A stretch of DNA of 10,736 bases from UBA4661 sp002405405 (GTDB lineage Bacteria; Bacteroidota; Ignavibacteria; Kapaibacteriales; UBA4661): assembly GCA_036847245.1 (NCBI GenBank), contig DAIUAL010000113.1, positions 1 to 10,736 on the forward strand, written 5' to 3'. The notes beneath the pieces were generated by a model. It had not been told where the DNA came from and did no database searches. It was given only the letters and a program-made list of their open reading frames with translations. Shown piece after piece: positions 1 through 5,817 of the stretch. The translations under genes were made by a program, and so were the position numbers. How positions within the stretch are numbered: position 1 is the stretch's first letter; every line of letters starts with the position of its first letter.

Positions 1-62
1 CGAAGTTTTGGGTCATGTTTGCGAAGATGAGCAAGAGCCGAATCAATAGAAAAAGCAGTCAT
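1..62 (-). CDS. Partial CDS, N-terminus of a possible DNA-3-methyladenine glycosylase (AlkA-like)
   Basis: The reverse strand has an ATG at 62-60 followed by 20 open codons that run off the left edge. The visible residues start MTAFSIDSALAHLRKHDPKL. The pattern 'ALAHLRKHDPKL' resembles the start of AlkA/HhH-GPD DNA glycosylases, where a short helix with a conserved Asp-Pro opens the domain; such enzymes remove alkylated bases in base-excision repair. No catalytic part is visible, so the family call rests on about 12 residues from memory and is tentative. No Shine-Dalgarno site precedes the ATG. The gene diverges from the met operon and shares its upstream region. Confidence 0.45.
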   Translation of the reverse strand, partial: MTAFSIDSALAHLRKHDPKL

Positions 63-259
63 AGTGGGAGAAAATAGAGTGAGAAAGGTGATGTATAGAA
101 TGTTGCGGCGCGGATGAGGAAAAAACTCTGTGACAAAGTAGTAGCAAGCAACAATTTCGCAAACTGTTTGCCATGGTAAAATATTTTTTTGAGGTTTTTT
201 TATTTACTTCTTGACTTTAAAGAAATCTTTGTCGTAATTCGTATGTCCTTTCGCGCGCA

Positions 260-288
260 TTGACAAGTAAGTGCCCCGCAAGTATCCT
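260..288 (+). promoter_or_regulatory. Sigma70-type promoter of the met leader/operon
   Basis: A perfect -35 box TTGACA (260-265) and a -10 like TATCCT (283-288) are separated by exactly 17 bases. Transcription would start near 295, about 35 bases before the leader-peptide ATG at 330. A second, weaker pair (TTGACT at 211-216 and TAATTC at 235-240, spacer 18) lies upstream. The start site is inferred. Confidence 0.65.
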
Positions 289-329
289 TTAAAACAAATT
301 GTTACACAGTCTTCGTGATTCTTTCTCCG

Positions 330-455
330 ATGAATATTCGTACAGTCCATACCATCAATGTATTACCATCTGCTCCGGCTTCAACTGCTGTGGCAATGTG
401 TGGTATGATGATGTGCATGATGATGTGTTCGTTCTCTCGCCGGAGATTGACTTGA
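330..455 (+). CDS. Met/Cys-rich leader peptide of the met operon attenuator
   Basis: This is a 41-codon ORF (ATG 330, TGA 453-455). Residues 23-33 read MCGMMMCMMMC, so 7 Met and 3 Cys codons fall within 11 codons (396-428). The peptide then ends SFSRRRLT. It sits about 35 bases behind a good promoter, ahead of an intrinsic terminator at 489-520, and upstream of the methionine gene metY. This is the arrangement of classical leader peptides (TrpL, HisL, LeuL), in which codons for the pathway's end product make the ribosome stall. Its stop codon overlaps the arm predicted to form the antiterminator. No clear Shine-Dalgarno site precedes the ATG, and a GTG at 315 is an alternative in-frame start. 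A chance low-complexity ATG repeat is possible, but position, codon content, stop placement and terminator all agree. Confidence 0.8.
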   Translation: MNIRTVHTINVLPSAPASTAVAMCGMMMCMMMCSFSRRRLT

Positions 456-500
456 CAGATTGTGCCTACTGAAGCAAATTAACTACTCAAGCCCTTCTCC
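373..500 (+). promoter_or_regulatory. Alternative RNA pairings (pause hairpin and antiterminator) of the met attenuator
   Basis: Three segments can pair in mutually exclusive ways. Segment 1 (CTCCGGC, 373-379) is perfectly complementary to GCCGGAG (439-445), enclosing the Met/Cys codons in the loop. Segment 2 (442-455) can instead pair with segment 3 (487-500): aligned antiparallel, 11 of 14 positions pair, as two 5-bp blocks (442-446 with 496-500 and 451-455 with 487-491) plus one G-C between. Segment 3 contains the whole left arm of the terminator (489-499), so the 2:3 pairing would prevent termination. A ribosome finishing at the stop (453-455) would mask segment 2. One stalled at 396-428 would leave it free. 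Pairings were worked out by eye, without energy calculation. Confidence 0.65.
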
Positions 501-520
501 AAACGAGAAGGGCTTTTTTT
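489..520 (+). terminator. Intrinsic terminator of the met attenuator
   Basis: A perfect 11-bp stem (AAGCCCTTCTC at 489-499 with GAGAAGGGCTT at 505-515) closes a 5-base CAAAC loop and runs directly into a T tract (514-520). It lies after the leader-peptide stop and about 70 bases before the metY start, so it would cut transcription short of metY. Its left arm is also the target of the antiterminator arm at 442-455. Confidence 0.88.
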
Positions 521-576
521 ATGTTTTTGGTTGTGATTGCCTACTATTTTCTTTGTGTACATCACAGCTCTATTAC

Positions 577-582
577 AAGGAG
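577..582 (+). promoter_or_regulatory. Shine-Dalgarno site that fixes the metY start
   Basis: AAGGAG lies 8 bases before the ATG at 591. It supports this start over an in-frame TTG at 537, which would add 18 residues with no homology to the family and has no ribosome binding site. Confidence 0.85.
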
Positions 583-590
583 TCTTCACC

Positions 591-1913
591 ATGAGTGCAG
601 CACATAATCTTCGTTACGAAACACTCCAAATTCACGCAGGTCAATCGCCCGACAGCGCAACAAATGCACGCGCTGTTCCGATTTATCAAACGACATCATA
701 CACTTTCGACAATACCGAGCATGCGGCGAATTTATTTGGCTTGAAGCAGTTTGGTAACATCTATACGCGCATTATGAACCCTACAACGGATGTCTTTGAG
801 AAGCGAATCGCTGCACTCGAAGGCGGTGTTGCGGCGGTAGCAACTTCTTCGGGACAAGCCGCACAGTTCCTTGCGCTGAATGCCATTGCCGGTGTTGGTG
901 ATAATATTGTTTCGACTCCGTATTTGTATGGTGGTACATACAATCAATTCAAGGTGTCTTTCAAAAAACTCGGTATTGAAGCTCGATTTGCCGATGGTGA
1001 TGACCCCGAATCGTTTGAGCAATTTATCGATGAAAAAACGAAAGCAATCTATCTCGAAACGATTGGTAATCCCGGTTTTAGTATTCCTGATTTTGAAAAA
1101 TTCGCCCGTATTGCTGAAAAGCATGGTGTACCTCTTGTCGTAGATAATACCTTCGGAGCGGCAGGATATATTGCCCGTCCAATTGATTATGGTGTTAATA
1201 TTGTCGTGGCATCTGCAACGAAATGGATTGGTGGGCATGGTACCAGCATTGGTGGGGTCATTGTTGATGCCGGCAATTTTAATTGGGGGAATGGTCGTTT
1301 CCCTGAATTCACTGAGCCAAGCGAAGGCTATCATGGTTTGAAATTTTGGGATGTTTTCGGTACGGGCTCACCTTTTGGCAATATCGCTTTTGCTATTCGT
1401 GTGCGAGTTGAGGGTTTACGTGATTTTGGTCCTTCACTTGCTCCTTTTAATTCGTTTTTATTGTTACAAGGTTTGGAGACGCTTTCTTTGCGCGTCGAAC
1501 GTCATGTCCATAATGCACAAGCATTAGCAGAGTGGTTGTCAGTACATCCCGGTGTTGATGCAGTCAATTATCCCGGCTTAAAAGACAATAAATACAACCC
1601 ATTAGCACAGAAATACTTGCAGAACAATACAGGGGCTGGTAGTGGTGCCGTTCTGAGTTTTACCATCAAAGGTGGTCGTCCGGCAGCAGAAAAATTTATC
1701 AATGCACTTCAGCTTGTCAGCCACTTAGCGAATGTTGGCGATGTACGCACTTTGGCGATTCATCCTGCTTCTACAACACATGAACAACTGAGTGCTGAAG
1801 AGCAACTTGCTTCGGGTGTACCGCCCGGTTTGATTCGTGTTGCTGTTGGTATCGAACATATCGAAGATATCAAAGCTGATATTGCTCAAGCAATTAATAG
1901 TGCTTTGGACTAA
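591..1913 (+). CDS. metY: O-acetylhomoserine sulfhydrylase (O-acetylhomoserine aminocarboxypropyltransferase)
   Basis: A 440-residue cytoplasmic PLP enzyme of the Cys/Met metabolism (cystathionine gamma-synthase-like) family. It converts O-acetylhomoserine and sulfide to homocysteine and acetate, the direct sulfhydrylation route to methionine. The N-terminus 'RYETLQIHAGQ' and the motif 'YTRIMNPTTDVFEKRIAALEGG' (about residues 58-79) are typical. D185 in 'DNTFGA' should contact the PLP ring nitrogen and K211 in 'ATKWIGGHGT' is the expected Schiff-base lysine. Length and the inserts typical of MetY (versus about 380-390 residues for MetB/MetC) favour MetY. The start at 591 is set by a strong Shine-Dalgarno site. 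It is the first structural gene after the Met/Cys attenuator and is followed, 209 bases on, by metX, which makes its substrate. A role with methanethiol instead of sulfide cannot be excluded. Confidence 0.95.
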   Translation: MSAAHNLRYETLQIHAGQSPDSATNARAVPIYQTTSYTFDNTEHAANLFGLKQFGNIYTRIMNPTTDVFEKRIAALEGGVAAVATSSGQAAQFLALNAIAGVGDNIVSTPYLYGGTYNQFKVSFKKLGIEARFADGDDPESFEQFIDEKTKAIYLETIGNPGFSIPDFEKFARIAEKHGVPLVVDNTFGAAGYIARPIDYGVNIVVASATKWIGGHGTSIGGVIVDAGNFNWGNGRFPEFTEPSEGYHGLKFWDVFGTGSPFGNIAFAIRVRVEGLRDFGPSLAPFNSFLLLQGLETLSLRVERHVHNAQALAEWLSVHPGVDAVNYPGLKDNKYNPLAQKYLQNNTGAGSGAVLSFTIKGGRPAAEKFINALQLVSHLANVGDVRTLAIHPASTTHEQLSAEEQLASGVPPGLIRVAVGIEHIEDIKADIAQAINSALD

Positions 1914-1930
1914 GCATACAACGAAGAGTA

Positions 1931-1995
1931 TTGTTTCGTACTGGTATGCTCCTGCGTTCTTCATGTGTTAGAAGGAGCATGCCAGCATGAAACAA
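1931..1995 (+). repeat. Long imperfect inverted repeat (hairpin) between metY and metX
   Basis: Arms 1931-1952 and 1974-1995 pair over 22 positions with one mismatch (A1940/C1986) and two G-U pairs. The core 12 bp (CTGGTATGCTCC with GGAGCATGCCAG) contains one of these wobbles. The loop is 21 bases. No T tract follows, so it is not a canonical intrinsic terminator. It could be a transcript-stability or processing element separating metY from metX, a protein-binding palindrome, or a remnant of a small repeat element. Confidence 0.7.
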
Positions 1996-2122
1996 GTATA
2001 GGAACGAAAAGCATATACAGTTCGTGTTGATATTGCATATGTGTTTATCGTTAACAATACAGAGGGTTTGAAGTAGTCTTTTTTGTTTCTTGATTTTTAC
2101 ATTGATGTCTCTTTCTCTTGCT

Positions 2123-3187
2123 ATGAGTACGCCCCAAAAAAATGTTTATGCACTTCAAGCAGTTGAGCCGAATATTTTGCATTGTACAGAGCCACTCGTC
2201 CTAGAGTCCGGCGATGTTCTTCATGATGTTCGGATTGCATATCACACATGGGGAACACTGAACGCCAATCAATCGAATGTTGTATGGATATGTCATGCTC
2301 TTACAGGTAATTCGAATGCGGCTGATTGGTGGAATGGACTTGTTGGTGCAGGTCGGTATCTTGATCCTGATGAGTATTTTATCATTTGCGCGAATATTAT
2401 TGGTTCATGTTATGGTTCAACTTCACCCTTATCAGTGAATCCCAATGCGAAAGTACCATACTATCAGCATTTCCCAACAGTGACTATTCGTGATGTCGTG
2501 CAGGGGCATATTGCCTTACGCAAGCATTTAGGAATCGAATCAATTCATTTGCTGGTAGGTGGATCGATGGGTGGGCAGCAAGTTTTGGATTGGGCAATTA
2601 TCGAACCCCATATCCCGCAAAATATTGCTATCCTGGCAGCCGGAGCCGCAATCTCGCCATGGGCAGTGGGTTTAAATGCAACGCAACGGATGGCAATTGA
2701 AGCCGATGCAACATGGGGTATGCCCCTTGCTACGGCGGCACAGCATGGTTTGGCGACAGCCCGCGCTGTTGGCATGCTTTCCTATCGAAGCTATGAATCT
2801 TTTGCTGAGCGACAAAGTGATGCGGATCATGTTCTCGACCAACGTCGTGCTGATACATACCTGCGCTATCAAGGAGAAAAACTTGTTCGACGCTTCGATG
2901 CTTATTCGTACTACACGCTTACTAAAATCATGGATACCCACAATGTTGGGCGTGGACGTGGCGGTGTTGCAAATGCCTTAGCACAAATACAAGCAAATGC
3001 AATTGTGGTCGGTGTATCGAGCGATATTCTTTTTCCTCCATCGGAGCAAGAAACACTAGTAGAGACATTGCCTCGTGCCACGCTTCATATCATTGACTCG
3101 ATCTATGGACATGATGGTTTTCTGATTGAATTTGAACAATTGAGTTGTATCTTTAATGAGTGCCTTCAAGCACCACAACTACTCTAA
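2123..3187 (+). CDS. metX: Homoserine O-acetyltransferase
   Basis: A 354-residue alpha/beta-hydrolase-fold acyltransferase that acetylates homoserine from acetyl-CoA, giving the substrate of MetY. The nucleophile elbow 'GGSMGG' places the catalytic Ser at residue 148. 'SSDILFPP' provides Asp301 and 'YGHDGFLIE' provides His330, completing the Ser-Asp-His triad. 'IAYHTWGTLN', 'CHALTGNSNAADWW' and 'GSCYGSTSP' are typical MetX segments. The adjacent metY supports acetyl rather than succinyl as the acyl group, although MetX homologues exist that use succinyl-CoA. No Shine-Dalgarno site marks the start. ATG 2123 fits the family best, ATG 2105 adds six residues, and a TTG at 2090 is unlikely. It probably shares the metY transcript, though a 209-base gap with a strong hairpin intervenes. 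Confidence 0.93.
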   Translation: MSTPQKNVYALQAVEPNILHCTEPLVLESGDVLHDVRIAYHTWGTLNANQSNVVWICHALTGNSNAADWWNGLVGAGRYLDPDEYFIICANIIGSCYGSTSPLSVNPNAKVPYYQHFPTVTIRDVVQGHIALRKHLGIESIHLLVGGSMGGQQVLDWAIIEPHIPQNIAILAAGAAISPWAVGLNATQRMAIEADATWGMPLATAAQHGLATARAVGMLSYRSYESFAERQSDADHVLDQRRADTYLRYQGEKLVRRFDAYSYYTLTKIMDTHNVGRGRGGVANALAQIQANAIVVGVSSDILFPPSEQETLVETLPRATLHIIDSIYGHDGFLIEFEQLSCIFNECLQAPQLL

Positions 3188-3209
3188 AAATCACACTTTT
3201 CTTTGTTAT

Positions 3210-3791
3210 ATGATTCGCATATTTCTTTTGTTTTCGTATGTCATACCAATCCTTGTTATCACGTCATGTGCCACTGCACAAACGTCGAAACAGGGAACAA
3301 CGGCAACTACGGTGCCGACGCAATCTGTATCAACACAGTCAACGGCAACATATATAATTGCTCCGGCAGTATCGCATCAGGGTGTCGTTGTGCAAGGAGA
3401 ACTGTCATGGAGCGAGTGGAAAAAAGTTGCTCAATGGTCAAATTATGCCAGTGATGTACAAGTACCGCCCCCTGTCCTAGGTATTACAAAAGGGCGAATC
3501 TCAACAGCGTCATATAGCTTTGTCGTGGTGGGTGGAACATGGTGTGGTGACAGCAAGCGTGGAATGCCGCATATTTTCTCGTTATTCGAGCAACTTGGTA
3601 TTCCGGAGAGTAACATTTTGCTTGTCGGTGTGAATGAAGCAAAGCAGGAACCCAAGGAACTGTGCAAACAGTATGCCGTCACATTCGTACCAACGCTTAT
3701 TGTCTATCGTAATGGGCTTGAGATAGGACGTATTGTAGAACATCCGCAGCAATCATGGCATGATGATCTTGCCGCAATTGTATTGAAGTAA
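3210..3791 (+). CDS. Thioredoxin-like lipoprotein with a single-cysteine CGDS motif
   Basis: A 193-residue protein. Residues 1-20 form a lipoprotein signal ending in 'VITSC', predicting lipidation at C20 and periplasmic or membrane-anchored location. Residues about 21-57 are a Thr/Ser/Gln-rich linker. Residues 100-193 look like a thioredoxin fold: strand 'SYSFVVVGGTWCGDS' (C112, with Ser115 where thioredoxin has its second Cys), strand 'NILLVGVNE', then 'VTFVPTLIVYRNG' with the expected cis-Pro at P161. With only one active-site Cys it is unlikely to be a standard disulfide reductase; a monothiol, chaperone or binding role is possible. Similar WCxDS thioredoxin-fold proteins are familiar from Bacteroidota, from memory. 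It starts 22 bases after metX and is probably cotranscribed. The ATG at 3210 is chosen because it begins the signal peptide; the frame is open further upstream. Confidence 0.75.
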   Translation: MIRIFLLFSYVIPILVITSCATAQTSKQGTTATTVPTQSVSTQSTATYIIAPAVSHQGVVVQGELSWSEWKKVAQWSNYASDVQVPPPVLGITKGRISTASYSFVVVGGTWCGDSKRGMPHIFSLFEQLGIPESNILLVGVNEAKQEPKELCKQYAVTFVPTLIVYRNGLEIGRIVEHPQQSWHDDLAAIVLK

Positions 3792-3843
3792 AAGGATTGC
3801 ACGAAAGCAGAAAGAAACAGATAGACCCTAAGAATCTAGGATG

Positions 3844-4305
3844 TCAGTGAATGGTTTCATCACCACCGATAACAAATCGATGCCCCATCATCGCGAGTGC
3901 TTGGTTGTGAAACAAAATGCCGCTGACAACGGAACGAAGCATAGTGATATCAACAGGTGAACCTTGCGTCATACAACGTTCGATAACCATTTCAACAAGA
4001 CGTGGCGTGAGAATATTCATTTCACGAAGTTGAATTAAATATCCTTGTGCTTCAGGGGTTAGGACATTCATTTCCGCAAAATGCAAGACACGAAATGCAC
4101 GATCGGTGGGGGCAGTGGTAAGTGTATCTTGATCGGGTAATGCATTCATGCGATCAACTAGCCATGAGAATGCCGCTGAAATTTCTGTTTTGGTGTAACC
4201 CTGCACTTCAAGAGCTTGAAGCGTACCTTGATCAATACGATCTTTGCCCTGACGCAGTTCATGCATGAGGATGATGAGAATTTCCAGCACTTTATCGAAC
4301 ATCAT
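3844..4305 (-). CDS. smg: DUF494/Smg family protein
   Basis: A 153-residue, mostly helical soluble protein resembling E. coli Smg (157 residues). The N-terminus 'MMFDKVLEILIIL' corresponds to the family's MFDVLxYLF start. 'GYTKTEISAAFSWLVD' (about 36-51), 'LTPEAQGYLIQLREMNILTP' (82-101) and 'LVEMVIER' (103-110) match the family pattern. Its biochemical role is not established. In gammaproteobacteria it lies beside dprA/topA-type genes; here it follows ybeY. The start is uncertain: ATG 4305 or 4302 matches the family, and an ATG at 4338 would add 11 residues. None has a Shine-Dalgarno site. It is the last gene of a leftward cluster and converges with the thioredoxin-like gene, leaving a 52-base gap with no evident terminator. 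Confidence 0.8.
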   Translation of the reverse strand: MMFDKVLEILIILMHELRQGKDRIDQGTLQALEVQGYTKTEISAAFSWLVDRMNALPDQDTLTTAPTDRAFRVLHFAEMNVLTPEAQGYLIQLREMNILTPRLVEMVIERCMTQGSPVDITMLRSVVSGILFHNQALAMMGHRFVIGGDETIH

Positions 4306-4404
4306 GCTGGGTTTATTCCGATCAAAAAAGTTATTCATAGCAGCAGCAACAAAAAAGACAGATATGTCCGTTACGCAGACATATATCAACTATGCCAACA
4401 AGGA

Positions 4405-4848
4405 TTACGCGCTCCGACGATTGTATGTCCGACGAATATACAGGTTTTCTTTCATTTCCATTGCAGCACGTTCATCAGGCGTAGCATCATCATATCCCAA
4501 CAGATGCAGTGTTCCATGAATTGCTAACCGTATAAGTTCATTAGTTCGAGATACGCCATAGAATGCAGCATTTTCATCTGCCATTTCAACACTAATGTAT
4601 AATTCACCGTCGATATAATTATCATCCAGCGAGAATGTAATGATGTCGGTATCATAGTCATGACGCAAAAATTCCTTATTCATTGCACGTAGCTGTGCAT
4701 TATCAACAAGAATCATGCTTAGAGTTTTCACGCGCTTGCGTGCTACACGTTCGCCTGCAAGGGTTACTTCGACTGCTCGACGCATTTTGCGCGCAGGCAA
4801 TCGAGAAAACGGGGAATTATTTGTTATCGTGATATCGAAATCCGTCAT
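4405..4848 (-). CDS. ybeY: Endoribonuclease YbeY, rRNA maturation factor
   Basis: A 147-residue UPF0054 metalloprotein involved in 16S rRNA 3'-end maturation and ribosome quality control. 'YDTDIITFSLDD' (65-76) and 'DGELYISVEMADENA' (80-94) are typical. The metal site 'HGTLHLLGYDD' gives H111 and H115, but the third ligand position (121) is Asp instead of the usual His. I recall similar replacements in Bacteroidota homologues, so this is probably lineage-specific rather than inactivating. The start ATG at 4848 matches the family length and lacks a Shine-Dalgarno site. The upstream unknown gene ends 21 bases before it, suggesting one transcript. Confidence 0.93.
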   Translation of the reverse strand: MTDFDITITNNSPFSRLPARKMRRAVEVTLAGERVARKRVKTLSMILVDNAQLRAMNKEFLRHDYDTDIITFSLDDNYIDGELYISVEMADENAAFYGVSRTNELIRLAIHGTLHLLGYDDATPDERAAMEMKENLYIRRTYNRRSA

Positions 4849-4869
4849 GGACAGTAGTATGGTTGCAGA

Positions 4870-5316
4870 TCAAGGATTGAGCACTTCTTCAGTTAAGGAA
4901 AGTTGCATTGCTGACATGAGAATGCGTGGGTCAAGCTCCGTAAAATCGGCAGTTAAGTTTTCTCGACTGACATTGACAAACATAGAGCAAGTACATTCTT
5001 TACCTAAAACCATACCGGTCAGTCGTTTCCCTGAAACACTGTCTTCTGCTCCAATAAAAATAATTTCATCCGGTTCAAATGGAACATATCCGACACAACC
5101 ATGTAATTCAAAATATCCATGTTGGGTTTGCGCAACGACTAAAGTACCTGTGCGATCTGCTCCCAATGCTACATCATTCGAAATAGTTAATGATAACGAT
5201 TGCCGTGTCTTGTCATTACTCAAACGAAAAGTCGTATCTGCATCGACAGTGGTTGCCGGTGCGCCTAGAATGCGAGCAATGGTATTGATATCGACGGCAG
5301 AAAACATAAAGCTCAT
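4870..5316 (-). CDS. Hypothetical protein, first gene of the ybeY cluster
   Basis: I do not recognise this 148-residue protein. It has no signal peptide or membrane segment, so it is probably cytoplasmic. Composition and pattern suggest a mixed alpha/beta fold: an N-terminal helix (about 6-18), several strands (28-47, 56-64, 67-73, 84-90, 97-106) and an Asp/Glu-rich C-terminus likely helical (129-145). There are three Cys (74, 108, 110), the last two as CTC. It lies 21 bases upstream of ybeY on the same strand, and an intact frame plus tight spacing support it as a real gene. The start at 5316 has no Shine-Dalgarno site; a second ATG lies at 5307. A link to rRNA processing would be guesswork from position alone. 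Confidence 0.65.
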   Translation of the reverse strand: MSFMFSAVDINTIARILGAPATTVDADTTFRLSNDKTRQSLSLTISNDVALGADRTGTLVVAQTQHGYFELHGCVGYVPFEPDEIIFIGAEDSVSGKRLTGMVLGKECTCSMFVNVSRENLTADFTELDPRILMSAMQLSLTEEVLNP

Positions 5317-5471
5317 ACGTATGGAGAATGAAATGTACTAAGATTATGATACAGGTAGAGAGCAGAGAATATGTCAGGACTTTTACCTATATGCAATGTA
5401 CGATTTTTCGCTTGAAGTGTCTTGCTTCTCACGTTGCGATTTTAGCGTAAAAGCAAGCAAGAATATCGTAC

Positions 5472-5500
5472 TTGACTTTGTGTGGAAAAGTTTCTATTTT
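5472..5500 (+). promoter_or_regulatory. Candidate sigma70-type promoter for susC-susD
   Basis: TTGACT (5472-5477) and TATTTT (5495-5500) are separated by 17 bases. The start would be near 5507, giving a leader of about 310 bases before susC. AT-rich DNA makes chance matches common, so this is tentative. Confidence 0.4.
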
Positions 5501-5505
5501 AACAC

Positions 5506-5546
5506 TTCTTAACAAAAAACAAAATGTAGCGTAGTTTTTTTAAGAA
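5506..5546 (+). repeat. AT-rich inverted repeat at the predicted susC transcript start
   Basis: TTCTTAA (5506-5512) pairs with TTAAGAA (5540-5546). After a bulged C5513, the A run 5514-5518 pairs with T5535-5539, and C5520 can pair with G5534. The stem is almost all A-T and so weakly stable. It could be a 5'-end hairpin protecting the transcript, an operator palindrome, or incidental. Confidence 0.4.
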
Positions 5547-5805
5547 AAAAGGGTTCGTTGCGTGTAGCGTATGTATCGTGCAATACGAATGCCGCCGGAT
5601 TGACAACATATAGCCGTGAAAGATTCTTTCTGCTCAAAACAGTGTGTGCAGATAGTGCAATCGTTGAAGGGGGAAAAGCGGTATAAAAGCTATCAGAAGT
5701 ATCCTCTTCGATTCTCGTATGTATGTTCAGTGAAAAACATCTTCCATGGGTATGGTTCAATGTTTTATTGTGTAATGTTCACAATTCATGTTTCTTCAAC
5801 TTCAT

Positions 5806-5811
5806 AAGGAG
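5806..5811 (+). promoter_or_regulatory. Shine-Dalgarno site that fixes the susC start
   Basis: AAGGAG lies 6 bases before the ATG at 5818. It decides for this start over the in-frame ATG at 5788, which would add ten residues before the signal peptide. Confidence 0.85.
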
Positions 5812-5817
5812 TGTCCT

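Larger units (their letters stand above)
5317..5817. other. Divergent intergenic region between the ybeY cluster and susC
   Basis: This 501-base stretch holds no convincing gene. It contains a promoter candidate toward susC (5472-5500), an AT-rich hairpin at 5506-5546, and a weaker inverted repeat (TCTTGCTT 5420-5427 with AAGCAAGA 5455-5462). A second TTGACA (5600-5605) has no good -10 at the right distance. A leftward promoter for the hypothetical-ybeY-smg cluster must lie here or just upstream, but only weak candidates are visible. If transcription starts near 5507, susC has an untranslated leader of about 310 bases. I matched no known riboswitch in it. Confidence 0.5.

Noticed and set aside
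295..520. SAM riboswitch or T-box as the controller of metY.
   Set aside because: I could not find recognisable conserved cores of these RNAs by eye, and the Met/Cys leader ORF explains the region better. A covariance-model search would settle it.
537..590. N-terminal extension of metY from a TTG at 537.
   Set aside because: The 18 extra residues do not fit the family, and AAGGAG at 577-582 sits at ideal distance before ATG 591.
521..604. Short ORF from ATG 521 overlapping the metY start (28 codons).
   Set aside because: No Shine-Dalgarno site, no telling codon content, and it lies after the terminator; probably chance.
732..1334. Long reverse-strand open frame (200 codons) inside metY.
   Set aside because: It lies opposite a clear conserved enzyme and its product resembles nothing; a coding shadow.
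3827..3842. Small palindrome (CCTA...TAGG) between the convergent thioredoxin-like and smg genes, considered as a terminator.
   Set aside because: Only about four pairs and no T tract on either strand.
5420..5462. Inverted repeat TCTTGCTT/AAGCAAGA as a terminator for the leftward cluster.
   Set aside because: It lies upstream of that cluster and lacks a T tract; at most a weak operator-like palindrome.
5571..5603. Ten-codon ORF (ATG 5571 to TGA) in the susC leader, considered as a second attenuator peptide.
   Set aside because: No biased codon run and no intrinsic terminator between it and susC.
5616..5807. GTG-started 63-codon Cys-containing frame ending just before susC.
   Set aside because: No Shine-Dalgarno site, no recognisable composition of a leader or signal peptide, and an overlapping reverse frame is equally open.
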